Shown here: piece after piece, positions 33,331-41,683 of the stretch
Layout of the letters: the number at the start of each line of letters is the position of its first letter
Position numbering within the stretch: the first letter of the stretch is position 1
Source: DATELY01 sp040513115
GTDB taxonomy: Bacteria > Pseudomonadota > Gammaproteobacteria > Steroidobacterales > Steroidobacteraceae
Direction of reading: 5' to 3'
Assembly: GCA_040513115.1 (NCBI GenBank)
Contig: JBEVDW010000540.1
Coordinates: forward strand, 1-51,335
DNA: 51,335 bases
Program-made: the position numbers and the translations under genes
Notes under the pieces: model-generated
Told to the model about the DNA's origin: nothing
The model's input: only the letters and a program-made list of their open reading frames with translations
The model's database searches: none

Positions 33331-34617
33331 ATGGATGTCGCACTCGGCCTGGCGATGCTGGCCTTGCTCGCCGGCCTGGGCGTTTGGCATGTCTACAGCG
33401 TTCGTTCCGCTACCCGTCTGCGTTACGAGCACGAGCGGCTTGTAGAAGAACTGCGCAAGCAAAATGCAGACGCCGAGCGTGCGCGGCTCTCGGCCGAAGA
33501 AGCGAGCCGCTCGAAGTCGCGCTTCTTCGCGGCCGCCAACCACGACCTGCGACAACCGCTGCACTCTTTAGGCCTGTTCGCGACGGCGTTGCGCAATCAC
33601 GTGGACGACGCCCAAGCCATCTACCTGACCGATCAAATCCTGCAGTGCTCCGAATCGTTGGAAGAGCTGTTCGACAACCTGCTCGACATCTCCAAGCTCG
33701 ACGCGGGCCAGGTGTCGGTGCGCCGCGAGCTGTTCGCTGCCGATACGCTGCTCGAACGCGTGCAAACGGCCTTCGCACAATCGGCACGAGACAAGGATCT
33801 GTCCTTGCGTGTGCGACGCTCACGGCTGCAGCTCGATTCCGATTGCACCTTGGTGCTGCGGATCGTGTCGAATCTCGTCGCCAATGCCATTCGCTATACC
33901 GATCGCGGCGGGGTGCTCGTCGCCTGCAGACAGCGCGGCGGCGAAGCCTGGATCGAGGTATGGGATACGGGCTGCGGCATTCCCCCCGATCAACAGGACC
34001 GCGTATTCGAAGAGTTCTATCAGCTGCAGAATCCGGAAAGAGATCGCCGGCGGGGATTGGGCCTGGGACTTGCGACGGTGCGTCGCCTGGCGACGCTGCT
34101 CGATCATCCGATCGAGCTGCGCTCGGAAGTAGGCCGGGGTACCCGCTTTCGGTTGCGCGTACCGCTGGCAGCAGCACAAGGCATGCAGATTGCAGCGACC
34201 CTCGAGCAGAAAGTACCCAACCTGCTGCGTGGCAAGACCATCCTCGTCATCGACGACGAGGCGTCGGTCAGGCTGGGCATGCAGAGCCTGCTCGAAAGTT
34301 GGGGCTGCCATTGCGTCGTCGGTGGCGACGCCACGGAAGCTCTACGCAACAGCAACGGCCAGGCACCCGATTTCATCCTCGCGGACCTGCGATTGCGCGG
34401 TGAAGACAGCGGCATCGATGCCATCGGCTCTCTACGCGCCGCATTGGGTCGCAACATTCCTGCCGTGTTGATCTCGGGCGATACCGCAGCCGAGCAACTG
34501 CGCAAGGTCAGCGCCGCCGGCTTTACGCTCATGCACAAGCCACTGAAAGCCGTCCGTCTGCGCGCGTTGTTGAATCATGAGTTCGCGCGACGCGAAGACA
34601 TGCGCAAAGCGCAGTAA
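33331..34617 (+). CDS. hybrid histidine kinase with C-terminal receiver
   Basis: This 428-residue protein has one N-terminal membrane helix (about 3-20) with almost no periplasmic part, and a coiled coil (30-60). The H-box FFAAANHDLRQPLHSLGLF has His71. The HATPase has NLVANAIRYTDRGG (N box), DTGCGIPPDQQDRVFEEF and GLGLATVRRL. A receiver domain follows (about 305-420, Asp352 in ILADLRLRGED). The H-box type (NHDLRQPLHSL) is typical of kinases paired with LuxR-type regulators. The stimulus is probably intracellular, since there is no sensor domain. It is the partner of the regulator just upstream. Confidence 0.93.
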   Translation: MDVALGLAMLALLAGLGVWHVYSVRSATRLRYEHERLVEELRKQNADAERARLSAEEASRSKSRFFAAANHDLRQPLHSLGLFATALRNHVDDAQAIYLTDQILQCSESLEELFDNLLDISKLDAGQVSVRRELFAADTLLERVQTAFAQSARDKDLSLRVRRSRLQLDSDCTLVLRIVSNLVANAIRYTDRGGVLVACRQRGGEAWIEVWDTGCGIPPDQQDRVFEEFYQLQNPERDRRRGLGLGLATVRRLATLLDHPIELRSEVGRGTRFRLRVPLAAAQGMQIAATLEQKVPNLLRGKTILVIDDEASVRLGMQSLLESWGCHCVVGGDATEALRNSNGQAPDFILADLRLRGEDSGIDAIGSLRAALGRNIPAVLISGDTAAEQLRKVSAAGFTLMHKPLKAVRLRALLNHEFARREDMRKAQ

Positions 34618-34626
34618 AGACATTCG

Positions 34627-35469
34627 TCAGCCAGACTTGCCGGACGACCGCGCTCTCAGGAACTTCCGCCGCATCAGATCGATGTAGTGCGACTCGGAGC
34701 GTTCCCGTCGCGCGACGAGCCACGGCTCGATATCTGAAGTGGCGACATAGCGCAATCGATCCGTGCCATCGGTCGCAGCGTCGAAGATCACGCGCGCGAC
34801 ATCTTCGGCGCGCGCCACACTTGCGTCGCGCATGGTCGAAAAAACTTCCGCAGTCGCGGAGACGAAGGGCGCGTAAGCCTGCGAAGGCGAATGCTGTGCG
34901 ATGCCATCAGCAGCTCTCGCACTGAAACCGGTTCCGGTCATGCTGCCGGCCTCGATGATCTTGACGACGATGTTCTGCGACAGCAGCTCGTATGACAGCG
35001 ATTCGGAAAACCCCTCGAGCGCGAATTTGCTGGCGGTGTATGCAGACACCATGGGCAATGCGAACACACCGCCGCCCGAGCTGACGTTGACGATCACGCC
35101 TGATTGCTGTTTGCGCATCTGCGGCAGCGCGGCGCGGGTCACGTCCATCATGCCGAACACGTTGACTGCGAATTGCTCGAGAATCTTCGCCCGCGGGATG
35201 GACTCGAACACGCCGTAGAGACCGAATCCGGCATTGTTGATGAGCACATCGATCGTGCCGAATCGATCGAGCGTAGTCGTAATGGCCTGCTCGATGCTCG
35301 CGAGATCCTGTACGTCGAGCCGCGTGATGAGCACGTTCTCGCGTTGATCTCCCTGCGACAACGTGTCCCTCATCGTCGCAACGACATTCCAACCCTTGCT
35401 CGCGAAGAACTCGCTGGTGGCTTTACCAAGCCCCTGCGAAGCACCCGTGACGAGAACGGTCTTGGTCAT
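34627..35469 (-). CDS. short-chain dehydrogenase/reductase
   Basis: This 280-residue classical-type SDR has the NAD(P) motif TGASQGLG near the N-terminus, NNAGFGLYG, NVSSGGG and the catalytic YTASK. It would oxidise an alcohol or reduce a ketone with NAD(P). I placed the start at the ATG at 35469, with GAGG eight bases upstream; a GTG at 35478 would add three residues. It follows a second SDR gene on the same strand after 41 bases, so the two are an operon. A longer C-terminus than usual (DIEPWLVARRERSESHYIDLMRRKF) fits the cluster B-like, sterol/retinol-like SDRs. The substrate is unknown. Confidence 0.88.
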   Translation of the reverse strand: MTKTVLVTGASQGLGKATSEFFASKGWNVVATMRDTLSQGDQRENVLITRLDVQDLASIEQAITTTLDRFGTIDVLINNAGFGLYGVFESIPRAKILEQFAVNVFGMMDVTRAALPQMRKQQSGVIVNVSSGGGVFALPMVSAYTASKFALEGFSESLSYELLSQNIVVKIIEAGSMTGTGFSARAADGIAQHSPSQAYAPFVSATAEVFSTMRDASVARAEDVARVIFDAATDGTDRLRYVATSDIEPWLVARRERSESHYIDLMRRKFLRARSSGKSG

Positions 35470-35510
35470 CTCGAGCACCTCAGCCGGCAGGACCCCATCG
35501 GGCGAAGAAA

Positions 35511-36314
35511 TCAGGCCGCGGACATTCCTCCATTCACGCTGATCGCCTGACCCGTCAGCCGAGCGGCATCCGGGCTGGCAAGAAACACGATCAAGGCGGC
35601 GACATCGCGAGGTGTCGAGAACCCCAACGCCGACTTGCGCGCAGCTTCTGCAAACACACGCGCCGTGAACTGATCCGCCATGGCGAGATCATAGAGCGGT
35701 GTATCGGTGACCAACGCCGGTGTTACGACATTCACGCGAATGCCGAAACGCTTGGCCTCCATCGCGAGCGTGCGCGAGTACATCACGATGGCAGCCATTC
35801 CAGCGCCAAGAATCGTTCCACCGGGAGTCGCTGTTTTCGCTGAGTCAGACGCCACGTTGATGATGGCGCCACCGCGTTGCTCCTGCATGTACGGCAACAC
35901 GCAGCGCCCCATGTGAAATGGCGCGAGCACCGTCTGCGTGATCAGGCGCGAAATGTCTGCCACCGGAATCTTGTACAGCGGCTGAGCGGGATTCGAACCG
36001 TGAGTCGAGTTCACGAGAACGTCGAGACCCCCCATCAACTTGTGTGCTTTCGCGACGGCTTCCTCGGCACTGGTCGCATTGCCGGCATCGGCACAGATGT
36101 ACTCCACCTGTGCCTTGGGTGCGCATTCGAGCACGCGTTTGCGTGCCGCATCGCCGCGCTCTGAATTGCGCCCCATGATGGCAATTCGTTTCACACCGGA
36201 CTCTGCGAATCGGATCGCACTTGCAAGACCGATTCCCGACGTGCCGCCCGACACGAGCACGGCGCTTTCGTCGAGTTTGCGGACGATGTTGGTCGGTGCG
36301 TTTTCCACTCTCAT
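35511..36314 (-). CDS. SDR-fold protein lacking the catalytic Tyr and Lys
   Basis: This 267-residue protein has a clear SDR fold: VSGGTSGIG cofactor loop, IMGRNSERGD, CADAGN, VLVNSTHGSNPAQPL, INVASDSAKTA, RVNVVTPALVTDTPLY and LTGQAISVNGGMSAA. At the active site, where classical SDRs have YxxxK, it reads LGAGM (in TILGAGMAAIVMYSRTLAME), so both catalytic residues are replaced. It may be a non-redox enzyme such as a hydrolase or lyase, or a binding protein. I use the ATG at 36314, with GGAGG very close; a GTG at 36308 has better spacing. It is divergent from a crotonase gene, with a shared operator-like site between. Confidence 0.85.
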   Translation of the reverse strand: MRVENAPTNIVRKLDESAVLVSGGTSGIGLASAIRFAESGVKRIAIMGRNSERGDAARKRVLECAPKAQVEYICADAGNATSAEEAVAKAHKLMGGLDVLVNSTHGSNPAQPLYKIPVADISRLITQTVLAPFHMGRCVLPYMQEQRGGAIINVASDSAKTATPGGTILGAGMAAIVMYSRTLAMEAKRFGIRVNVVTPALVTDTPLYDLAMADQFTARVFAEAARKSALGFSTPRDVAALIVFLASPDAARLTGQAISVNGGMSAA

Positions 36315-36376
36315 GTCCTCCGTCGTGCAGCAAGACGCTTTCGAATCTGCGTGCATTGACACGCCACGGCTGCATT

Positions 36377-36392
36377 TAGAACGATCGATACA
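36377..36392. promoter_or_regulatory. shared operator-like motif, site A
   Basis: Read on the minus strand the site is TGTATCGATCGTTCTA, matching TnnATCGAnnGnTCTA. Two more matches lie at 42959-42974 and 45547-45562 upstream of other genes of the cluster. This one is in the divergent spacer between the SDR pair and the crotonase gene, just before the crotonase promoter. Confidence 0.55.
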
Positions 36393-36397
36393 TTTCT

Positions 36398-36426
36398 GCT
36401 TGCGCGCCGATAGTACGACTTATAAT
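36398..36426 (+). promoter_or_regulatory. candidate promoter of the crotonase gene
   Basis: A perfect TATAAT (36421-36426) has GCTTGC 17 bases upstream, or TTGCGC 15 bases upstream. Transcription would start near 36433, about 74 bases before the ATG. Site A ends just upstream of the -35. Confidence 0.5.
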
Positions 36427-36506
36427 CTTCCTCCAGCAACGGCGATTCGCGCCTTACAACTGCTGCAAATGCAGTGTCACAGCAGCACACCACGGGGACC
36501 GCAAGC

Positions 36507-37292
36507 ATGATCAAAGCCGGCGGCAAGTTCACCAAAGTCGCGGTTGCCAATGGCATCGCAACACTCACGCTGTCGCGGCCCGAGCGCATGAATGCGTTGC
36601 ATCCTGCAGCTCACTATGAGCTCTCGGCAATCTTCGATGAGCTACCGACTCATCCAGAAGTACGTGTCGTCGTGATCGCTGCCGAGGGCAAAGCGTTCTG
36701 TGCGGGCTATGACCTCAAGGCACGACTTGAAGACAAAGTGACCGATCTGCCGGCAACGGGTTTTGCAGGCATCACGATGCGCGATGACTATCCGCTCCCG
36801 CTGATCGCTGCAGTGAACGGGATTGCATTCGGGGGCGGCTTCGAGATCGCGCTATCGAGCGACTTGATCATCGCCGCCGAGGAAGCGGTCTTCGCGTTGC
36901 CCGAAGCGAAGATCGGCTGGGCGGCAGTCACGGGTGGCATTCAACGCCTGCCTCGCGCCATCGGCATCAAGCGCGCACTCGGAATCATTCTCACGGGACG
37001 CAACGTGACCGCCGCGGAAGCGCTGAACCTTGGATTCGTCAATGAAGTCGTGCCGCAGAATGAACTGCGTGCTACTGCAATGCGCTGGGCGCAACAGATT
37101 GCGGAGTGCGCGCCGCTTGCGACCCGCTGCAACAAGCAGGTCGCCTACGCGAGCATGGACAAAGAGAACTTCGCCGCGATGATGGATCTCGATTCGTATT
37201 CGACAGTGAATCCCATGCTCAACAGCGAAGATGCCATCGAGGGCACGACGGCCTTTGTCGAGCGGCGCAAGCCGGTGTGGAAGGGCCGCTGA
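36507..37292 (+). CDS. enoyl-CoA hydratase/isomerase family protein
   Basis: This 261-residue crotonase has the oxyanion-hole motifs KAFCAGYDLKAR and NGIAFGGGFEIALSSDL. Both acid/base glutamates of hydratases are kept, in GGGFEIA and FALPEAKIGW. It would add water to an enoyl-CoA in a beta-oxidation-like step. The start is the ATG at 36507, with GGGGA nine bases upstream, rather than the GTG at 36474. It is the only plus-strand gene of the cluster and is convergent with the Old Yellow Enzyme gene 10 bases away. Confidence 0.9.
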   Translation: MIKAGGKFTKVAVANGIATLTLSRPERMNALHPAAHYELSAIFDELPTHPEVRVVVIAAEGKAFCAGYDLKARLEDKVTDLPATGFAGITMRDDYPLPLIAAVNGIAFGGGFEIALSSDLIIAAEEAVFALPEAKIGWAAVTGGIQRLPRAIGIKRALGIILTGRNVTAAEALNLGFVNEVVPQNELRATAMRWAQQIAECAPLATRCNKQVAYASMDKENFAAMMDLDSYSTVNPMLNSEDAIEGTTAFVERRKPVWKGR

Positions 37293-37302
37293 GTTACGCG
37301 GG

Positions 37303-38463
37303 TCAGATCAACGACTTCAGTACGGCCGAATCGTACGCACTGAGCTCATCGAACGCGCCACGCTGAATCTTTACGGGCCAGCTCGGGTCCACGAGCAGTG
37401 CGCGTCCGAGTGCAACGAGATCGAAATCCCCGCGCTCGAGCATCACGAGTAATCGATCGACACGCGTCATGCGGCATGACGCGCCCGCCAGCAGACTCGA
37501 CACGAATTCACCGTCGAGACCCACGGAACCCACCGTGATCGCGGGCAATCCGAAGAGCTTCTTCACCCAGCCCGCGAGATTCAAGTCGGAGCCAGGAAAC
37601 TCCGGCTCCCAGAAGCGCCGCTGCGAACAATGAAATGCGTCGACGCCGGCGGCAACCACAGGTGCCAACAACTGTTCGAGCTCTTTAGGTGTCGAGGCCA
37701 TCTTCGCGCTGTAGTCCTGTTGCTTGAACTGAGAGATGCGCAAGATGATCGGAAAATCCTTGCGTACGACTCGGCGGCACGCCTGTACGAGTTCCGCCGC
37801 AAAGCGGCCCCGTCGCGCGGCATCGCCCCCGTAGCGATCGATGCGGCGATTGGTCGGTGCCCAGAAGAATTGATCGACCAGATAGCCGTGAGCGCCGTGG
37901 ATCTCCGCACCGTCGAACCCCAGGCGCTCGCTGCTTGCTGCCGCAGTCGCGAAGGCCTCGATCACCTGCTCGATCTCGCGCTCGGTCATCTCCCGTGCCG
38001 CCTGCTCGGTCGGGCTGATCATGCCGGACGGGCTTACGGCGACGGCACGGTTGTCGGAGGGTTCATGAAGATTGTCGACTGCAGGTCGACGCACGAGACC
38101 CACGTGCCACAGTTGCGGCACGATCTTTCCGCCCGCAGCGTGAACCTCGCGCACGACATGGGACCAGCCCGCCAATGCGGCTTCGCCATGGAAGTGTGGC
38201 ACGTTGGGATCGTTGCAGGCGGCAGCGTGCGGTACAGCAGTGCCTTCCGTGACGATGAGTCCGACACCGCCCGCTGCACGGCGCCCGTAATAGGCCGCAA
38301 CGTTGGGGCCGGGTATCCCCCCCGGTGAGAAACAGCGCGTCATTGGCGCCATCACGAGTCGATTGCGCAGCGTCATCGAGCCCAACTGAAACGGTCGGAA
38401 CAGAGATGCTTCGGCAGACGCCGTGACATCACCCTCCGACGCGGCGTCGACCTGCGCGCTCAA
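37303..38463 (-). CDS. Old Yellow Enzyme family NADH:flavin oxidoreductase
   Basis: This 386-residue FMN barrel begins LFRPFQLGSMTLRNRLVMAPMTRCFS. It has LIVTEGTAV, IVPQLWHVG, the substrate-binding pair in FDGAEIHGAHGYLVDQFFWAPTNRRIDRYGGD, and a C-terminal DFDLVALGRALLVDPSWPVKI phosphate-binding segment. It has no C-terminal Fe-S/FAD part, so it is an OYE-type ene-reductase that reduces C=C bonds next to carbonyls. Its ATG overlaps the stop of the CoA-transferase gene by four bases. In a degradation cluster it could reduce an unsaturated ring ketone or enoyl intermediate. Confidence 0.92.
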   Translation of the reverse strand: MSAQVDAASEGDVTASAEASLFRPFQLGSMTLRNRLVMAPMTRCFSPGGIPGPNVAAYYGRRAAGGVGLIVTEGTAVPHAAACNDPNVPHFHGEAALAGWSHVVREVHAAGGKIVPQLWHVGLVRRPAVDNLHEPSDNRAVAVSPSGMISPTEQAAREMTEREIEQVIEAFATAAASSERLGFDGAEIHGAHGYLVDQFFWAPTNRRIDRYGGDAARRGRFAAELVQACRRVVRKDFPIILRISQFKQQDYSAKMASTPKELEQLLAPVVAAGVDAFHCSQRRFWEPEFPGSDLNLAGWVKKLFGLPAITVGSVGLDGEFVSSLLAGASCRMTRVDRLLVMLERGDFDLVALGRALLVDPSWPVKIQRGAFDELSAYDSAVLKSLI

Positions 38464-40652
38464 ACCACCACCTTGCGCTCGATCAGTGTGGCGGTGGTGC
38501 TCGAATCGAAGCCGAGGGACGCTAGAACTTCCTTACTGTGTTGACACACTGCCGGTGCAGCACGGTCAACACTCGTAGGCGTGCGTGAGAGCCGCACGAG
38601 CACACCAACGGCTTTCACGCTACCGAAGTCGCGGTATCCCGTGTCCGAAGTGACACCGCTCGCCAACAGATCGCGATCACGCAACGCGGGCAGTCTGCCA
38701 TCGCGTACGCATTCCTCCGTCCACACGCCCGCCGCCTCCAATGCAGCCGCAACTTCTGCGAGCGGTCGTTTGCGAATCGCCGCCGCAATCAGCTCGTACT
38801 CCGTGTCATCCCAAGCGGCACGAGGCCGTGACAGCTGCGCGCTGATACCAAGCACTTCGCCCAGATGGCGAGCTGCTTTCTCGTCGCGTGCAGCGATTGC
38901 GATCCAACCATCGCTCGCTTCGTACATGGCTTCGGAGGGATGCATGCCGGTTCGAGCTCGATTGAGCTCCGGCGCGCCCGTGAACGAACCATCGGCCCGT
39001 TGAATCAACTCGGACAGTGTGTAGATGCCGCCATTCACCAATGCCGCACTGAGCGTTGCACCTGCACCGGTGCGCTCGCGGTGATAGAGCGCAGCCAGAA
39101 GGGCGATGGCACCAATCTGACCCGCGGTGAAATCCGCCATGAATCCGCGGTTCCACAGTGGCGCGTTGCCTTGGCCACCCGCACGGTACTCGTGGCCGGT
39201 AAAAGCCTGAATGATGGGATCGAAGCCTGCCTTCAATGCACCGGGTCCTTCACTGCCGTATGCGGGGCTCTCGAGCACGATCAGATCGGGCCGTGCGCGA
39301 TGCAATGTGGCTGGATCCAGACCCAACCGTGCCGACACACCGGGACGGAAGTTATTCGTCACCACGTCCGCAGACTCGATCAGCTTCGCCATCACGGGCG
39401 CGGCTTCGCGACTCTTGATATCGAGGCCCAGACACAGCTTGCCGCGATTCGATGCATTGAACGAATGGAACATCACGCGCGAAGGATCGCTCCCGGTGGC
39501 TTCGATCTTGATGACGTCCGCTCCGAAATCAGCGAGCACGGCGGAAGCCAGCGGCCCTGCCACGAAAGCACCGAAGTCCACCACTCGTACGCCTTCGAGC
39601 GGTTTGCCTCCAGCCGCTCGCTTCTTCGTCCGCGCAGCGCTGGTCGGCTGGAAGATGATGGGGTTGCCGACATAGCGCGTGCCATCGCTGGTACGACCGA
39701 TCGTTCCATTCGCTTGAATCTGTGGATCGTCCCAGCATTCGCCCGGCGCCATCACCTTCTCGTTCGGAACCTTCACATCGTCGAGCGCCTTCTGCAGCTC
39801 ATCGCGCTTCCACGGCTTGATATGCCGCGCGAGCAGATCGATATCGCCAAAGAAATTCTTGCGATCGCCGCTCACCTTCGGAATACCCGCATCGTCGGGC
39901 TTCACGCTCGGATCGTCGATCTTGAGCACTTTAAAGAGCTGATACTTCGATCCGACCGATCCCAGTCCAATATGGATGTAGTCGCCGTCTGCGCATTCGA
40001 AGATCAACGGGAATGGATCCTTCGGCGCCGTGAACTCAGTGAGCGGCGTGGGTCGCTCCGCTTCGCTCCAGAAGGTGATCGCGTAGAACAACGCGCCCTC
40101 GAACAACGAGGTGGAGACGACTTGTCCGAGACCGCTGCGCTCGCGTTCGAACAATGCCGCGAGCGAACCCGCGATGGCCTGCAGCACAGCGCCGTAGGTA
40201 CACGCTTCGAAGCCGAATCTCAGAGGGCGATTTGTGTAGTGCTCATACGCGAGGCCAGAACGCGCTTGCACCAGCACTTCGACGGCGCGGCGATCGCGAT
40301 GAGCGGCGGCAGGTGGGTAGCCGGCAATGTCCACGACGATCAGTCGCGAGTGACTGCGTGACAACTCCGCCGCTGAAACCGGCCGTTCGATGCCGGGGAA
40401 GTCTTCTCCACCGATGATGCACAGATCGGCATTTACCAAGAGCGCATCCAGCGACGCCGTCGCAGGCTGCTGCCCCTGTCGCCAGATGGAATACGCCGGA
40501 TAGAGTGTCTTGCCCGGATCACCACCGTCGGGTTCCTTGCGCACGACCGTCGCGCCGAGCTCCTGCAGAAACTTGCTCACGAGTGCAGCCGGCATGCCGA
40601 CACCGGCATCGACCACAGTCATTCCCTTTAGGATCTCGCCAATGGAGCTCAT
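38460..40652 (-). CDS. double-length class III CoA-transferase (CaiB/BaiF), first half degenerate
   Basis: This 730-residue protein holds two CaiB/BaiF units. The second (from about 350, GVRVVDFGAFVAGPLASAVLADFGADVIKIE) has the catalytic Asp507 in FMADFTAG. The first (about 5-330, MTVVDAGVGMPAALVSKFLQELGATVVRKE) has FEACTYG at the aligned place, with Cys instead of Asp, and so is probably inactive or structural. The start MSSIGEI was chosen over an upstream 90-codon extension that overlaps the desaturase gene. It would move CoA from a donor onto an organic acid. It sits between the OYE and desaturase genes in one run. Confidence 0.88.
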   Translation of the reverse strand: MSSIGEILKGMTVVDAGVGMPAALVSKFLQELGATVVRKEPDGGDPGKTLYPAYSIWRQGQQPATASLDALLVNADLCIIGGEDFPGIERPVSAAELSRSHSRLIVVDIAGYPPAAAHRDRRAVEVLVQARSGLAYEHYTNRPLRFGFEACTYGAVLQAIAGSLAALFERERSGLGQVVSTSLFEGALFYAITFWSEAERPTPLTEFTAPKDPFPLIFECADGDYIHIGLGSVGSKYQLFKVLKIDDPSVKPDDAGIPKVSGDRKNFFGDIDLLARHIKPWKRDELQKALDDVKVPNEKVMAPGECWDDPQIQANGTIGRTSDGTRYVGNPIIFQPTSAARTKKRAAGGKPLEGVRVVDFGAFVAGPLASAVLADFGADVIKIEATGSDPSRVMFHSFNASNRGKLCLGLDIKSREAAPVMAKLIESADVVTNNFRPGVSARLGLDPATLHRARPDLIVLESPAYGSEGPGALKAGFDPIIQAFTGHEYRAGGQGNAPLWNRGFMADFTAGQIGAIALLAALYHRERTGAGATLSAALVNGGIYTLSELIQRADGSFTGAPELNRARTGMHPSEAMYEASDGWIAIAARDEKAARHLGEVLGISAQLSRPRAAWDDTEYELIAAAIRKRPLAEVAAALEAAGVWTEECVRDGRLPALRDRDLLASGVTSDTGYRDFGSVKAVGVLVRLSRTPTSVDRAAPAVCQHSKEVLASLGFDSSTTATLIERKVVV

Positions 40653-40681
40653 GTCATCCCCGTCTGTATCGTTGTGTTCAG

Positions 40682-41662
40682 TTATGCCGCTGCGCTCGTT
40701 CGAGTGCGTGCCGAGGTCACCAGACGCACCACCTGCAGCAAGCTCGTCTCGATCTCCATGTTCGAGCCGATCGAGCTGGCTCTCAGCAAGCGGTGCAACC
40801 GCGGCATGTGGTAGCAAGGCGCGTAGCTGATGATGTGATGATCGAGGTGGTAGTTGGAGTAGTACGGAAAGACGAACAGCCGGCCGATGGGCCCGGTCAC
40901 GGTCGTCCTCGCGTGATGGCACGGGTCATTGGGATCGGACACGACTGCATGCGCTGCAAGACTCAGCAACGTGCGCATGGCCTGTTGCCACGTGGCCATC
41001 GGCAGGAGCCAGAACAACACATATAGATAGGCATGCCCTGCAGCGGCGCAGAGCGCGAGCAGAATGCCGTTGGCCAACAGCTGGCGCCCGAGCTTTTCTC
41101 CCATCCGACGCAATCGCGCACTCGCAGTCAGATCCGCAGGGCCCCAGGCATCGATGATCTGCTTGCGTCGATCGCGCAGGAATGTCACGCCGCTGAGATT
41201 CTGCAGCAAGACCAGAGCGAACTGTTGCCGCGTCATGGGATAGGGCGCGGTGATATGCAGGTCGGGATCATCCGACTGCAACGTCGTGACGTGGTGCACG
41301 AGGTGCGTACGCCGATACGCCAGGCTACACGCCAGCATCGGATACGCGCAGAACCACTGGCTGACGAACAGGTTCAACTTGCTGCCGTGAGTCAACGTGC
41401 CGTGCGCGCCCTCGTGCACGAGATAGAGCAGGCCGAGCTGACGCGAGCCGATGATCATGATCGCGAGCACGATGGTGAATGGATTCGGCCACATCGTGGC
41501 TACCACCGCGCTGAGCACCATCAACGCCCACGCATGAGCCACCATTCCCAAACCACGCAACGTCGAGCGTTTTCGCAACGCGTTCAGTTGCTCGCGAGTC
41601 ACGACCGACAATGGCGGCACGACCGGTGCCGAACCGCGACGGGGAAGCACGTCGGCGCTCAT
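40682..41662 (-). CDS. membrane fatty acid desaturase / hydroxylase family protein
   Basis: This 326-residue integral membrane protein has the three di-iron histidine boxes HEGAH (83-87), HLVHH (120-124) and HLDHH (in SNYHLDHH, near 270), plus hydrophobic helices at about 42-58, 62-80 and 190-220. The family includes acyl desaturases, carotenoid and alkane hydroxylases. It uses O2 and reduced ferredoxin or similar, so the pathway is at least partly aerobic. It lies 29 bases before the CoA-transferase start, in the same run. Its substrate may be the pathway compound rather than a membrane lipid. Confidence 0.88.
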   Translation of the reverse strand: MSADVLPRRGSAPVVPPLSVVTREQLNALRKRSTLRGLGMVAHAWALMVLSAVVATMWPNPFTIVLAIMIIGSRQLGLLYLVHEGAHGTLTHGSKLNLFVSQWFCAYPMLACSLAYRRTHLVHHVTTLQSDDPDLHITAPYPMTRQQFALVLLQNLSGVTFLRDRRKQIIDAWGPADLTASARLRRMGEKLGRQLLANGILLALCAAAGHAYLYVLFWLLPMATWQQAMRTLLSLAAHAVVSDPNDPCHHARTTVTGPIGRLFVFPYYSNYHLDHHIISYAPCYHMPRLHRLLRASSIGSNMEIETSLLQVVRLVTSARTRTSAAA

Positions 41663-41683
41663 GTGCCTTCTCCTGGAACTGGT

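Noticed and set aside
38865..40361. 498-codon plus-strand open frame
   Set aside because: It is the complement of the double CoA-transferase, with shadow-type composition and no ribosome site.
40654..40681. fourth copy of the shared operator motif
   Set aside because: TGTATCGTTGTGTTCA matches the first half only; the conserved A and G in the centre and the TCTA end are missing.
40653..40922. 90-codon N-terminal extension of the CoA-transferase
   Set aside because: It overlaps the desaturase gene in another frame. The family start MSSIGEILKG at 40652 is at the normal distance from the first conserved motif.
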